A stretch of DNA of 6,252 bases. It comes from JAZNQN01 sp045590195. Its GTDB lineage: Bacteria > Bacillota > Clostridia > UMGS1883 > UMGS1540. How positions within the stretch are numbered: the first letter of the stretch is position 1; each line of letters opens with the position of its first letter. Shown piece after piece: positions 1 to 5,630 of the stretch. The translations under genes and the position numbers were made by a program. Under the pieces are notes generated by a model. It was not told the DNA's origin. It searched no databases and saw nothing but the letters and a program-made list of their open reading frames with translations. Location of the stretch: NCBI GenBank assembly GCA_045590195.1, contig JAZNQN010000020.1, positions 1 to 6,252 on the forward strand, written 5' to 3'.

Positions 1-40
1 AACCTAAGTCTAGCGCGTCTGCCAATTCCGCCACGCCCGC
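1..40 (-). tRNA. tRNA-Leu(UAG), 5' part only, cut by window edge
   Basis: Read on the minus strand from 40, the sequence gives a 7-nt acceptor strand GCGGGCG, then TG, a D-arm (GCG stem, loop with AATTGG, CGC), a linker G, anticodon 5' stem CTAGA and loop CTTAGGT with anticodon TAG. This is the 5' half of a class II leucine tRNA. The matching 3' anticodon strand, variable arm, T-arm and acceptor 3' strand would lie left of base 1 and cannot be seen. It may be the one functional copy of the array or another half copy. If intact, its nearest evident promoter is about 340 bp upstream at 382-410. Confidence 0.55.
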
Positions 41-164
41 ATATTAAGTTTTTACCTCTTAATTTTTACACGGTGGAGGTACACCGAGGAGGAGCATATC
101 GCTTAATCCTCATCTATGAAAACGGCAAAAACCGTAATCAACAATAAATTCACATACAGGACGG

Positions 165-204
165 AACCTAAGTCTAGCGCGTCTGCCAATTCCGCCACAG
201 CCGC
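165..204 (-). pseudogene. tRNA-Leu(UAG) 5'-half fragment (second copy)
   Basis: The minus strand from 204 matches the tRNA-Leu 5' half through the anticodon loop CTTAGGT plus one or two bases. Then TCCGT follows where the closing anticodon strand TCTAG is expected. No T-arm sequence (GTTCRANNC) and no acceptor 3' strand are found downstream. The acceptor strand reads GCGGCTG instead of GCGGGCG, a two-base change consistent with relaxed constraint. It cannot fold as a full tRNA. Confidence 0.8.
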
Positions 205-331
205 ATATTAAGTTTTACCTCTTAATTTTTACACGGGAGAGGTTACCCGAGGAGGAGCAAAATCGCTTAATCCTCATCTATGAAAACGGAAAACCGTAAT
301 CAACAATAAATTCACCGAGGTGGATGAAGCA

Positions 332-366
332 AAGTCTAGCGCGTCTGCCAATTCCGCCACGCCCGC
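332..366 (-). pseudogene. tRNA-Leu 5'-half fragment, promoter-proximal copy
   Basis: The minus strand from 366 reads GCGGGCG, TG, an intact D-arm, CTAGA and CTT, and then departs from tRNA-Leu inside the anticodon loop, so the anticodon is not complete. No 3' half follows before the next copy. It begins about 9 nt after the predicted start site of the promoter at 382-410, the spacing of a normal tRNA gene. This suggests it is the original, displaced start of the tRNA-Leu locus. Confidence 0.8.
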
Positions 367-381
367 GTAATTTACTAACAG

Positions 382-410
382 ATTATAACATTTAAAATAT
401 TTTTTGTCAA
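382..410 (-). promoter_or_regulatory. Consensus promoter driving the tRNA-Leu array leftward
   Basis: On the minus strand, TTGACA (410-405), a 17-bp spacer and TATAAT (387-382), with an extended -10 TG one base upstream. The predicted start is near 375, about 9 nt before the first tRNA-Leu half. A match this strong is typical of stable-RNA genes. Confidence 0.85.
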
Positions 411-412
411 GA

Positions 413-441
413 TTGATTTTTTAAAATAAATGTAGTATAAT
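413..441 (+). promoter_or_regulatory. Promoter of the patatin-like gene
   Basis: TTGATT (413-418), 17-bp spacer, TATAAT (436-441), with a predicted start near 448. It is back to back with the tRNA promoter, the two -35 boxes being 2 bp apart. The start site near 448 makes the in-frame GTG at 450 an unlikely initiation codon and supports the ATG at 471. Confidence 0.75.
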
Positions 442-470
442 ATATTATTGTGTTTTTGGAAGGAGATTTT

Positions 471-1316
471 ATGAAAAAAGGGTTAGTTCTTGAAGGCGGA
501 GCAATGCGAGGCCTGTTTACAGCGGGTGTACTCGATGTGTTAATGAAAGAAAAAATTCTATTTGATGGGGTTGTCGGAGTTTCTGCCGGAGCGGCATTTG
601 GTTGTAACTATAAATCCGGACAGATAGGAAGAACACTCAGATATAACAAAAAATACTGCAGAGATAAACGTTATTGCAGTGTGTACTCCCTTTTAAAAAC
701 CGGCGATATATTTGGCGTTGATTTTTGCTATAATCAACTTCCAATGGAGCTTGATGTGTTTGACACAGAGGCTTTTATTGAAAATCCAATGGAATTTTTT
801 GTTGTTGCTACTGACCTTGAAACAGGGGAACCTGTTTATAAAAAGTGTGAAACAGGAATAGGGGAAGACCTTTTGTGGTTTCAGGCTTCGGCTTCAATGC
901 CGCTTGTTTCAAGAATTGTTTCTTTTGGTAACAGAAAAATGCTCGATGGCGGGATAGCCGATTCAATTCCGCTTAAGTTTTTTGAAAAAAATGGCTATGA
1001 GAAAAATGTTATTGTTTTAACTCGCCCTGCCGATTATTTAAAAAAGAAAAATTCACTTATGCCGATAATGAAAGCAGTTTACAAAAAATATCCTAATTTT
1101 ATTAAAACAATGGAAAACAGGCACAACGTGTATAACGAAACGCTTAAGTATATTGAAAAAAGAGAAAAAGAAGGTGAAATTTTAGTTATTCGCCCTGAAA
1201 GTTCGCTTGAAATAGGTCATATTGAACATAACCCGAAAAAAATCCAGGCAGTTTACGATGTTGGACAGAGAATTGCGCAAAAAAGGCTTGATGAAATTAA
1301 AAAATTTCTTCAATAA
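471..1316 (+). CDS. Patatin-like phospholipase family protein
   Basis: A 281-residue cytosolic protein of the patatin/RssA-YjjU type, predicted to hydrolyse acyl esters of lipids with a Ser-Asp dyad. Seen in the sequence: the oxyanion loop GGAMRG at residues 9-14, the nucleophile elbow GVSAG at 36-40 with Ser38, and the DGG motif at 159-161 with Asp159 as its partner. The segment ATDLETGEPVY (113-123) and the C-terminal part around RPESSLEIG (241-249) resemble clostridial members that carry a small extra C-terminal domain. There is no signal peptide or membrane segment. The ATG at 471 is chosen because AAGGAGA lies 4 nt upstream at 460-466; the in-frame GTG at 450 has no ribosome site. The gene has its own promoter and is probably monocistronic, because the next gene also has one. 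The substrate is unknown. Confidence 0.9.
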   Translation: MKKGLVLEGGAMRGLFTAGVLDVLMKEKILFDGVVGVSAGAAFGCNYKSGQIGRTLRYNKKYCRDKRYCSVYSLLKTGDIFGVDFCYNQLPMELDVFDTEAFIENPMEFFVVATDLETGEPVYKKCETGIGEDLLWFQASASMPLVSRIVSFGNRKMLDGGIADSIPLKFFEKNGYEKNVIVLTRPADYLKKKNSLMPIMKAVYKKYPNFIKTMENRHNVYNETLKYIEKREKEGEILVIRPESSLEIGHIEHNPKKIQAVYDVGQRIAQKRLDEIKKFLQ

Positions 1317-1319
1317 CTA

Positions 1320-1348
1320 TTGCTTTTGTCGATTTTTTGGAATATAAT
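1320..1348 (+). promoter_or_regulatory. Promoter upstream of the cysteine synthase-like gene
   Basis: TTGCTT (1320-1325), a 17-bp spacer, TATAAT (1343-1348), with a predicted start near 1355. It begins 4 bp after the stop codon of the lipase gene. No terminator hairpin is visible between the two genes, so some read-through is possible. Confidence 0.65.
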
Positions 1349-1381
1349 ATATAGAATAAAGATTTATTAAGGAATGATTCA

Positions 1382-2308
1382 ATGGTATATAATAATATTC
1401 TGGAGGCAATAGGGGAAACTCCTATTATTAAACTTCAGCATTTGACAGATTCTGACAGCGCCGATATACTTGTAAAGTTCGAGGGGCTTAATGTTGGAGG
1501 TTCAATTAAAACCAGAACAGCCTACAATATGATAATTGATGCTGAAAAGCGTGGACTTTTAAATGAAAATACTATTATTGTTGAGCCAACTAGCGGTAAT
1601 CAGGGAATTGGCCTTGCTCTTGTGGGAGCGGTTAAGGGATATAAAACAAAAATTATCATGCCCGATTCTGTCAGCGAAGAGAGAAGAAAGCTTGTTAACC
1701 ATTATGGCGCAGAGGTTATTTTGGTACACGATGCAGGAAATATAGGGGCTTGTATTGAAGAATGTTTACAACTTGCCCTAAAGATGAGAGATGAAGACCC
1801 TAATGTTTTTGTTCCGCAGCAGTTTGAAAACCCTGCTAATCCTGAAATTCAACGCAAACAAACAGGGCAGGAGATATTAAAGCAAGTAAATGGTCCGATA
1901 CATGGTTTTTGTTCCGGTATTGGTACAGGTGGAACCCTTACAGGAATTGGCGAAACATTAAAAGCTGCAAATCCGGATATGACCATATGGGCTATTGAGC
2001 CTGAAGAAGCGGCAATTTTATCAGGTGGCCTTATCGGAACACATATTCAGATGGGGATAGGCGATGGAGTTATTCCTGAAATACTTAACAGAGATATTTA
2101 TGATGATATTTGCATTATAAAAGATGAAGAAGCAATACATACTGCAAAAGAACTTGCTAAGAGTGAAGGCATTATGTGTGGAATCAGTAGTGGTACAAAT
2201 GTTGCAGCGGCTATTAAACTTGCCAAAAAACTTGGTAAAGGTAAAACTGTTGTTACGGTATTGCCGGATACAGCGGAAAGATATTTTTCAACACCGCTGT
2301 TTGAATAA
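1382..2308 (+). CDS. cysK: Cysteine synthase family PLP-dependent enzyme (O-acetylserine sulfhydrylase-like)
   Basis: A 308-residue fold-type II PLP enzyme. The closest known role is making L-cysteine from O-acetylserine and sulfide in the cytosol. Visible landmarks are the N-terminal IGETP (10-14), the Schiff-base lysine K43 in GGSIKTR, the substrate loop TSGNQG (70-75), the PLP phosphate loop GTGGT (181-185), GISSGTN (267-273) and the C-terminal PDTAERYFST (295-304). The length is normal for CysK. Departures from textbook CysK are T instead of D after the lysine, Q instead of T in the TSGNTG loop, and T where Ser usually bonds the pyridine nitrogen. The family is therefore secure but the exact substrate is not. 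The start has AAGGAA at 1369-1374, 7 nt upstream. It is followed after 18 bp by guaA with no terminator between, so the two are likely cotranscribed. Confidence 0.88.
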   Translation: MVYNNILEAIGETPIIKLQHLTDSDSADILVKFEGLNVGGSIKTRTAYNMIIDAEKRGLLNENTIIVEPTSGNQGIGLALVGAVKGYKTKIIMPDSVSEERRKLVNHYGAEVILVHDAGNIGACIEECLQLALKMRDEDPNVFVPQQFENPANPEIQRKQTGQEILKQVNGPIHGFCSGIGTGGTLTGIGETLKAANPDMTIWAIEPEEAAILSGGLIGTHIQMGIGDGVIPEILNRDIYDDICIIKDEEAIHTAKELAKSEGIMCGISSGTNVAAAIKLAKKLGKGKTVVTVLPDTAERYFSTPLFE

Positions 2309-2326
2309 TAATTTGGAGGTTAAAAA

Positions 2327-3307
2327 ATGGATACTAACAAAAGACCAGAAACAATGGAAAGAATAACAACAAAAGCACTTGCTGATGCTTTTATTGATGA
2401 ACAGGTAGCCCTCGTTCAGAAACAAGTGGGAAATAAAAAAGTTTTGCTCGCACTTTCTGGCGGTGTTGACTCGTCAGTTGTAGCTGCACTTCTTATAAAG
2501 GCAATCGGCAAACAGCTTGTATGCGTTCACGTAAACCATGGCCTTATGCGCAAAGGCGAAAGTGAACAGGTTATTGAAGTTTTTAAAAACGGACTTGATG
2601 CTAACCTTATTTATGTCGATGCAACTGACAGATTTTTAGATCTTTTAAAAGATGTTGCTGACCCTGAAACTAAAAGAAAAATTATTGGTGGCGAATTTAT
2701 TAAAGTATTTGATGAAGAAGCTGCAAAACTTACAGATATTAAGTTTCTTGCTCAGGGTACAATTTATCCCGATATTCTTGAAAGTAAAGGCGTAAAAGCG
2801 CATCATAATGTTGGAGGCCTTCCTGAAGAAATGGAAATGGAACTTGTTGAGCCGGTTAAACTCCTTTACAAAGATGAAGTTCGTGTTGTAGGTAAAGCAC
2901 TTGGTCTCCCTTCGGAAATGGTTGACCGTCAGCCATTCCCGGGCCCTGGCCTTGGCGTTCGTTGCCTTGGAGCTATTACACGCGATAGACTTCATGCACT
3001 TCGTGAAGCTGATGCAATTTTGCGCGAAGAGTTTGATAACTGTGGCCTCGCAAAAACAGTTTGGCAGTATTTTATTGCTGTTCCAGATATGAAAAGCGTT
3101 GGTGTTCGTGATGATAAACGTTATGAAGGCTGGCCGGCAATTATCCGTGCCGTTAATACAACCGATGCAATGACTGCAACTATCGAAGAAATCCCGTATG
3201 AAGTTCTTCATAAAATTACAAATCGTATTACCGCTGAAGTAGAAGGTATAAACAGAGTTCTCCTTGACCTTACTCCAAAACCTATTGGAACTATTGAGTG
3301 GGAGTAG
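2327..3307 (+). CDS. guaA: GMP synthase, ATP-pyrophosphatase subunit (no glutaminase domain)
   Basis: A 326-residue protein that adenylates XMP and aminates it to GMP, the last step of guanine nucleotide synthesis. The PP-loop SGGVDSS at 44-50 binds ATP. Further family signatures are VNHGLMRKGE (69-78), TKRKIIGGEF (115-124), LAQGTIYPD (141-149), HHNVGGLPE (159-167), RQPFPGPGLGVR (201-212) and the C-terminal TIEWE (322-326) of the dimerisation domain. The usual bacterial GuaA is about 510 residues with an N-terminal class I amidotransferase, and that whole domain is absent. The gene is not truncated: GGAGG at 2315-2319 sits 7 nt before the ATG, immediately after the preceding stop codon. It resembles two-subunit GMP synthases, so a separate glutaminase or free ammonia must supply nitrogen; neither is seen in this window. 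Its 3' end abuts a mobile element. Confidence 0.92.
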   Translation: MDTNKRPETMERITTKALADAFIDEQVALVQKQVGNKKVLLALSGGVDSSVVAALLIKAIGKQLVCVHVNHGLMRKGESEQVIEVFKNGLDANLIYVDATDRFLDLLKDVADPETKRKIIGGEFIKVFDEEAAKLTDIKFLAQGTIYPDILESKGVKAHHNVGGLPEEMEMELVEPVKLLYKDEVRVVGKALGLPSEMVDRQPFPGPGLGVRCLGAITRDRLHALREADAILREEFDNCGLAKTVWQYFIAVPDMKSVGVRDDKRYEGWPAIIRAVNTTDAMTATIEEIPYEVLHKITNRITAEVEGINRVLLDLTPKPIGTIEWE

Positions 3308-3332
3308 AATTTGAGGTTTTGTAAATTTTAAT

Positions 3333-3376
3333 AAAATGCCGTAAACCTTTGTAAAATAAGGCTTTACGGCATTTTT
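3333..3376 (+). terminator. Rho-independent terminator after guaA
   Basis: A 13-bp perfect stem pairs 3333-3345 (core ATGCCGTAAA) with 3363-3375. CCTT/AAGG extends it by 4 bp after a one-base bulge, leaving an 8-nt loop. The 3' arm runs into five T, then GC and five more T. It lies 25 bp after the guaA stop and ends the cysK-guaA transcript. Confidence 0.88.
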
Positions 3377-3396
3377 GCTTTTTATAATTTTTGGTG

Positions 3397-3455
3397 TTGT
3401 AGTCTAAATTTTAGCCACTTTTTACAACTTTTTGACTACAAAATTGACTACAAAA
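3397..3455. repeat. Direct and inverted repeats at element end (probable integrase binding sites)
   Basis: The 12-mer TTGACTACAAAA occurs twice in perfect tandem at 3432-3443 and 3444-3455. Its core appears inverted as TTGTAGTC at 3397-3404. The cluster lies between the guaA terminator and the integrase terminator, where attachment-site arm or core sequences of tyrosine recombinases normally sit. The assignment is by position and symmetry only. Confidence 0.6.
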
Positions 3456-3487
3456 ACGCCCTTGTTTTATTCAGACAAAGGCGTTTT
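3452..3487 (-). terminator. Terminator after the integrase gene
   Basis: On the minus strand, 3487-3480 (AAAACGCC) pairs with 3460-3453. After a C/A mismatch, TTG (3478-3476) pairs with CAA (3464-3462), giving an 11-nt loop. The transcript then ends in a run of U from 3456 to 3452. It starts 7 bp after the integrase stop and overlaps the second direct repeat. It is partly symmetrical, so it may also act on plus-strand transcripts. Confidence 0.75.
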
Positions 3488-3493
3488 ATAATA

Positions 3494-4945
3494 TTATAAT
3501 ATTTTTAAATATTGGGGGCTGTTATTAAGCTGTGCGAACGAGTCGCCGACAATATTCATTGCGGCGGCTCTACGCTCTGCAAAGCTATGGGCGTAATGCT
3601 TGCTGATAATTTCTATGGTATCGCCCGCAAGCGAAGCAACATTTACAACATCAAGACCATTTGAGATTAACAAAGATACAAAACTATGACGTAAAGAGTG
3701 AGCATGAAGATTATGCGGTAATTCTTTATGTTGGGTTAGTATCTTTTTTATTGCTTTATTCGGGACAGCCTTTTCCATTAGTCCACCCGCCAAGCTAGGA
3801 CATATAACGCCGTTTTTGTTCCAAGACTTTCCGTGTTGCTTTGCTTGTTCGTCTGATATGCTTTTATGCTCTAATAATATATCTTTCAGTAACGGCGAAA
3901 GCGGTAATTTACGCCTTGACCTTTTTGTTTTTAAATCGGTTAGGGCTAAACCATTAAATGTATCGCCTACATTTTTCTCAATGCTGACAACGTTTGAATT
4001 AAAGTCAACATCTACCCAACGCAACGCCCGAGCTTCCCCGCTTCTCAAACCAAGCATTAACATCAATATCAACGAAACACGTATTGAGTTATCAATATTG
4101 ATTTCGTTTAGTGCATTTAAAAATATTGGTATAGTTGTATTATCAAGATATGGGGGTATATCCATTTCGCCAATGCGGGGTTTTGTCGCATTGGCAACAG
4201 GGTTAGTAAGCAATACGCCATTTTTAACGCAAGCTGTGAAAAGGGCTGACAGCGTGTATGTGATTTTTGAAACATAAGAAGCCGACAACGGTTTTATATC
4301 TTCTTTTTTGTCAAAGGCTGTGCCGAGTGATATGCCGTAATATTTAGCAACTCTTTTGGCAACATCTTCGTTACAGTTCCCGCCTTTTCTTACCCTTATA
4401 AATGTAGTATCTTCATTTATGCCAATTTCCCGAGCAACAAGATTAAAACCGCCGTCAGTTCTTTTCGGTTTTCTTTCGTGCATTAGTTGTATAAATTCGG
4501 GTTTTGCGTTATAAGTAGCACGCCCGCCACCGCCTTTTTCCAACAACTCTGCTAATAATTTTGTAATCATAGGCGATGTTATTTCTTTTAGCTTATACTT
4601 GCCAATGCGGGGGACAAGATAATGCTCAAAAATAAATTTGTCGGTTAGCTGTGTGCTTTCCCGAATATTTAATTTTCGCATATTAACAAACCACTCAACC
4701 GCTTGCTCAAAAGTGCTTTTTTCGCTGATGTCATTATTTTTAAGCATTCCGCACTCGATACGTTCTTTAAACGAATCAACAACCTTTTGTAATTCGCTTT
4801 GCAGTTTCTTTTTGCTTGTTTCTTCCGTTCTGTAATATTCGCTGTAATTCTTGCCATGCACCGCACATCTAATGCGGTAAAGCCCAGGACGATTTTTTAC
4901 AGCAGAAACGCCAGACGGCAAACCACTATTTGTTTTCGTTGCCAT
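3494..4945 (-). CDS. int: Tyrosine recombinase / integrase with inserted HTH-like segment
   Basis: A 483-residue site-specific recombinase that would integrate and excise the element. The order is an AP2-like arm-binding N-terminus (about 15-60), a SAM-like core-binding domain (about 78-135, resuming at 218-250) and a catalytic domain (about 265-465). Catalytic residues visible are Arg301 in GLRSGE, the lysine in LKTKRSRR (K339 or K341), His416 and Arg419 in HSLRH, and nucleophile Tyr451 in KHYAHS. Asp442 stands where the usual LGH histidine is expected, nine residues before the Tyr. Residues about 145-217 interrupt the core-binding domain with a segment that reads like an XRE-type HTH (AREIGINEDTTFIRVRKGGN, then AKRVAKYYGIS). 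The ATG at 4945 has AGAGAGG 5 nt upstream; an in-frame ATG at 4966 has no ribosome site. It overlaps the regulator gene by 20 bp, implying cotranscription and coupling. Confidence 0.93.
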   Translation of the reverse strand: MATKTNSGLPSGVSAVKNRPGLYRIRCAVHGKNYSEYYRTEETSKKKLQSELQKVVDSFKERIECGMLKNNDISEKSTFEQAVEWFVNMRKLNIRESTQLTDKFIFEHYLVPRIGKYKLKEITSPMITKLLAELLEKGGGGRATYNAKPEFIQLMHERKPKRTDGGFNLVAREIGINEDTTFIRVRKGGNCNEDVAKRVAKYYGISLGTAFDKKEDIKPLSASYVSKITYTLSALFTACVKNGVLLTNPVANATKPRIGEMDIPPYLDNTTIPIFLNALNEINIDNSIRVSLILMLMLGLRSGEARALRWVDVDFNSNVVSIEKNVGDTFNGLALTDLKTKRSRRKLPLSPLLKDILLEHKSISDEQAKQHGKSWNKNGVICPSLAGGLMEKAVPNKAIKKILTQHKELPHNLHAHSLRHSFVSLLISNGLDVVNVASLAGDTIEIISKHYAHSFAERRAAAMNIVGDSFAQLNNSPQYLKIL

Positions 4946-5531
4946 TGTTACCTCTCTTTTCTTCATACATAGTCAAGACAATATCTTCTATTATGTCATC
5001 AAACCAATCGCAAGCCAAAAATCTTGATGTTCTGTAATCAAATTGTGCTGTTCCTGTATTTGTGTCAGTAGAAGATATGTTGTCATTATGTTCAACAACA
5101 TAAGCGTTATAACAACCTATTATTTTTTTAGCAAGAATTATTAAACCATCTTTATTTATCAAGATACTATTTAACAGCTTTTGCAAAATTTTTTCTTCTT
5201 CTGTATAGTGATTACTTATTGAATTAAGCACCTTTATTGAGTTTGTGCTTAAACCTGTAAATTCAGAGCATAGACGTTCTTCTGCTATAATACTTTCAGA
5301 ATTTGAAATTCCTAACATATAGTCGGTTGATACCTTAAAAAATTCACATATTTTTTTCAACTTTTCAAAATCTGGCGAAATATCACCCTTTGAATATGTT
5401 GACACAGCTTGACGTGATACGCCTAACACATCTGCAAGCATAGCTTGTGTTATGTTTTTGTTTTTCATAAGAGAGTTAAGTCTTTCAGTAAATGTCCTTT
5501 CTGCTTCTGATATACTCTTTTGATTTTTCAT
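4926..5531 (-). CDS. XRE-family transcriptional regulator of the element
   Basis: A 201-residue cytosolic DNA-binding protein. Residues about 14-74 form a Cro/C1-type helix-turn-helix: ERLNSLMKNKNITQAMLADV leads into LGVSRQAVSTYSKGD (36-50), followed by a segment ending in FKVSTDYMLG (65-74). The remaining 125 residues are helical or polar, contain no membrane segment or peptidase motif, and match no domain I recognise; they may oligomerise or sense a signal. The start at 5531 is chosen because AAAAGGAG (5547-5540) lies 8 nt upstream; the longer in-frame reading to 5603 would place its start next to the -10 box. It leads the minus-strand operon with the integrase. Its position beside interlaced divergent promoters suggests that it represses one or both, as element master regulators usually do; this is inferred. 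Confidence 0.88.
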   Translation of the reverse strand: MKNQKSISEAERTFTERLNSLMKNKNITQAMLADVLGVSRQAVSTYSKGDISPDFEKLKKICEFFKVSTDYMLGISNSESIIAEERLCSEFTGLSTNSIKVLNSISNHYTEEEKILQKLLNSILINKDGLIILAKKIIGCYNAYVVEHNDNISSTDTNTGTAQFDYRTSRFLACDWFDDIIEDIVLTMYEEKRGNNGNENK

Positions 5532-5590
5532 AATAGTAACTCCTTTTAGCAATAAATATTTGCTTTTGAAAAAAATATTTCCAAAATCTC

Positions 5591-5619
5591 TTGACAAAAC
5601 CATTTTAACATATTATAAT
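5591..5619 (+). promoter_or_regulatory. Promoter of the excisionase-mobilisation operon
   Basis: TTGACA (5591-5596), 17-bp spacer, TATAAT (5614-5619), a full consensus match. The predicted start is near 5626, giving a leader of about 95 nt. Such a strong promoter in a mobile element normally needs a repressor, and the neighbouring XRE protein is the obvious candidate. Confidence 0.82.
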
Positions 5620-5630
5620 TCACTTGTCAA
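5602..5630 (-). promoter_or_regulatory. Promoter of the regulator-integrase operon
   Basis: Minus strand TTGACA (5630-5625), 17-bp spacer, TAAAAT (5607-5602), with an extended -10 TG. The predicted start is near 5595, leaving a 5' leader of about 64 nt. It shares its DNA with the opposing plus-strand promoter. Confidence 0.82.

Larger units (their letters stand above)
1..366 (-). repeat. Tandem array of tRNA-Leu 5'-half cassettes
   Basis: Three copies of a 35-40 nt tRNA-Leu 5' half lie in the same orientation, with their 5' ends at 366, 204 and 40 (periods 162 and 164 bp). The two complete spacers (41-164 and 205-331) are nearly identical from the tRNA 5' end out to 153 and 315, apart from scattered substitutions and small indels. 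Next to the tRNA breakpoint a 16-nt block (154-169 versus 316-331) is mostly different. The spacers hold short hairpins and no open reading frame of useful length. The whole array lies downstream of a strong minus-strand promoter at 382-410. It is not a CRISPR, because the repeated part is about 146 nt of each 163-nt unit. Confidence 0.85.

Noticed and set aside
41..164. Intron inside the tRNA-Leu gene (group I type)
   Set aside because: About 125 nt is short for a group I intron, no tRNA 3' half follows, and a new 5' half appears instead.
1..366. CRISPR array or T-box leader
   Set aside because: Repeats are far too long relative to the variable part, and no T-box consensus or downstream leucine gene is present.
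450..470. GTG start giving a 7-residue longer lipase
   Set aside because: It lies next to the predicted transcription start and has no ribosome site, while the ATG at 471 has AAGGAGA 4 nt upstream.
2645..3211. 188-codon minus-strand reading frame within guaA
   Set aside because: It is antisense to a conserved enzyme gene, and its translation shows no domain I recognise.
3816..4277. 153-codon plus-strand frame within the integrase gene
   Set aside because: It is a shadow of the catalytic-domain coding sequence, without a ribosome site or family match.
4946..4966. Upstream in-frame start for the integrase
   Set aside because: No Shine-Dalgarno precedes it, whereas the ATG at 4945 has AGAGAGG at proper spacing.
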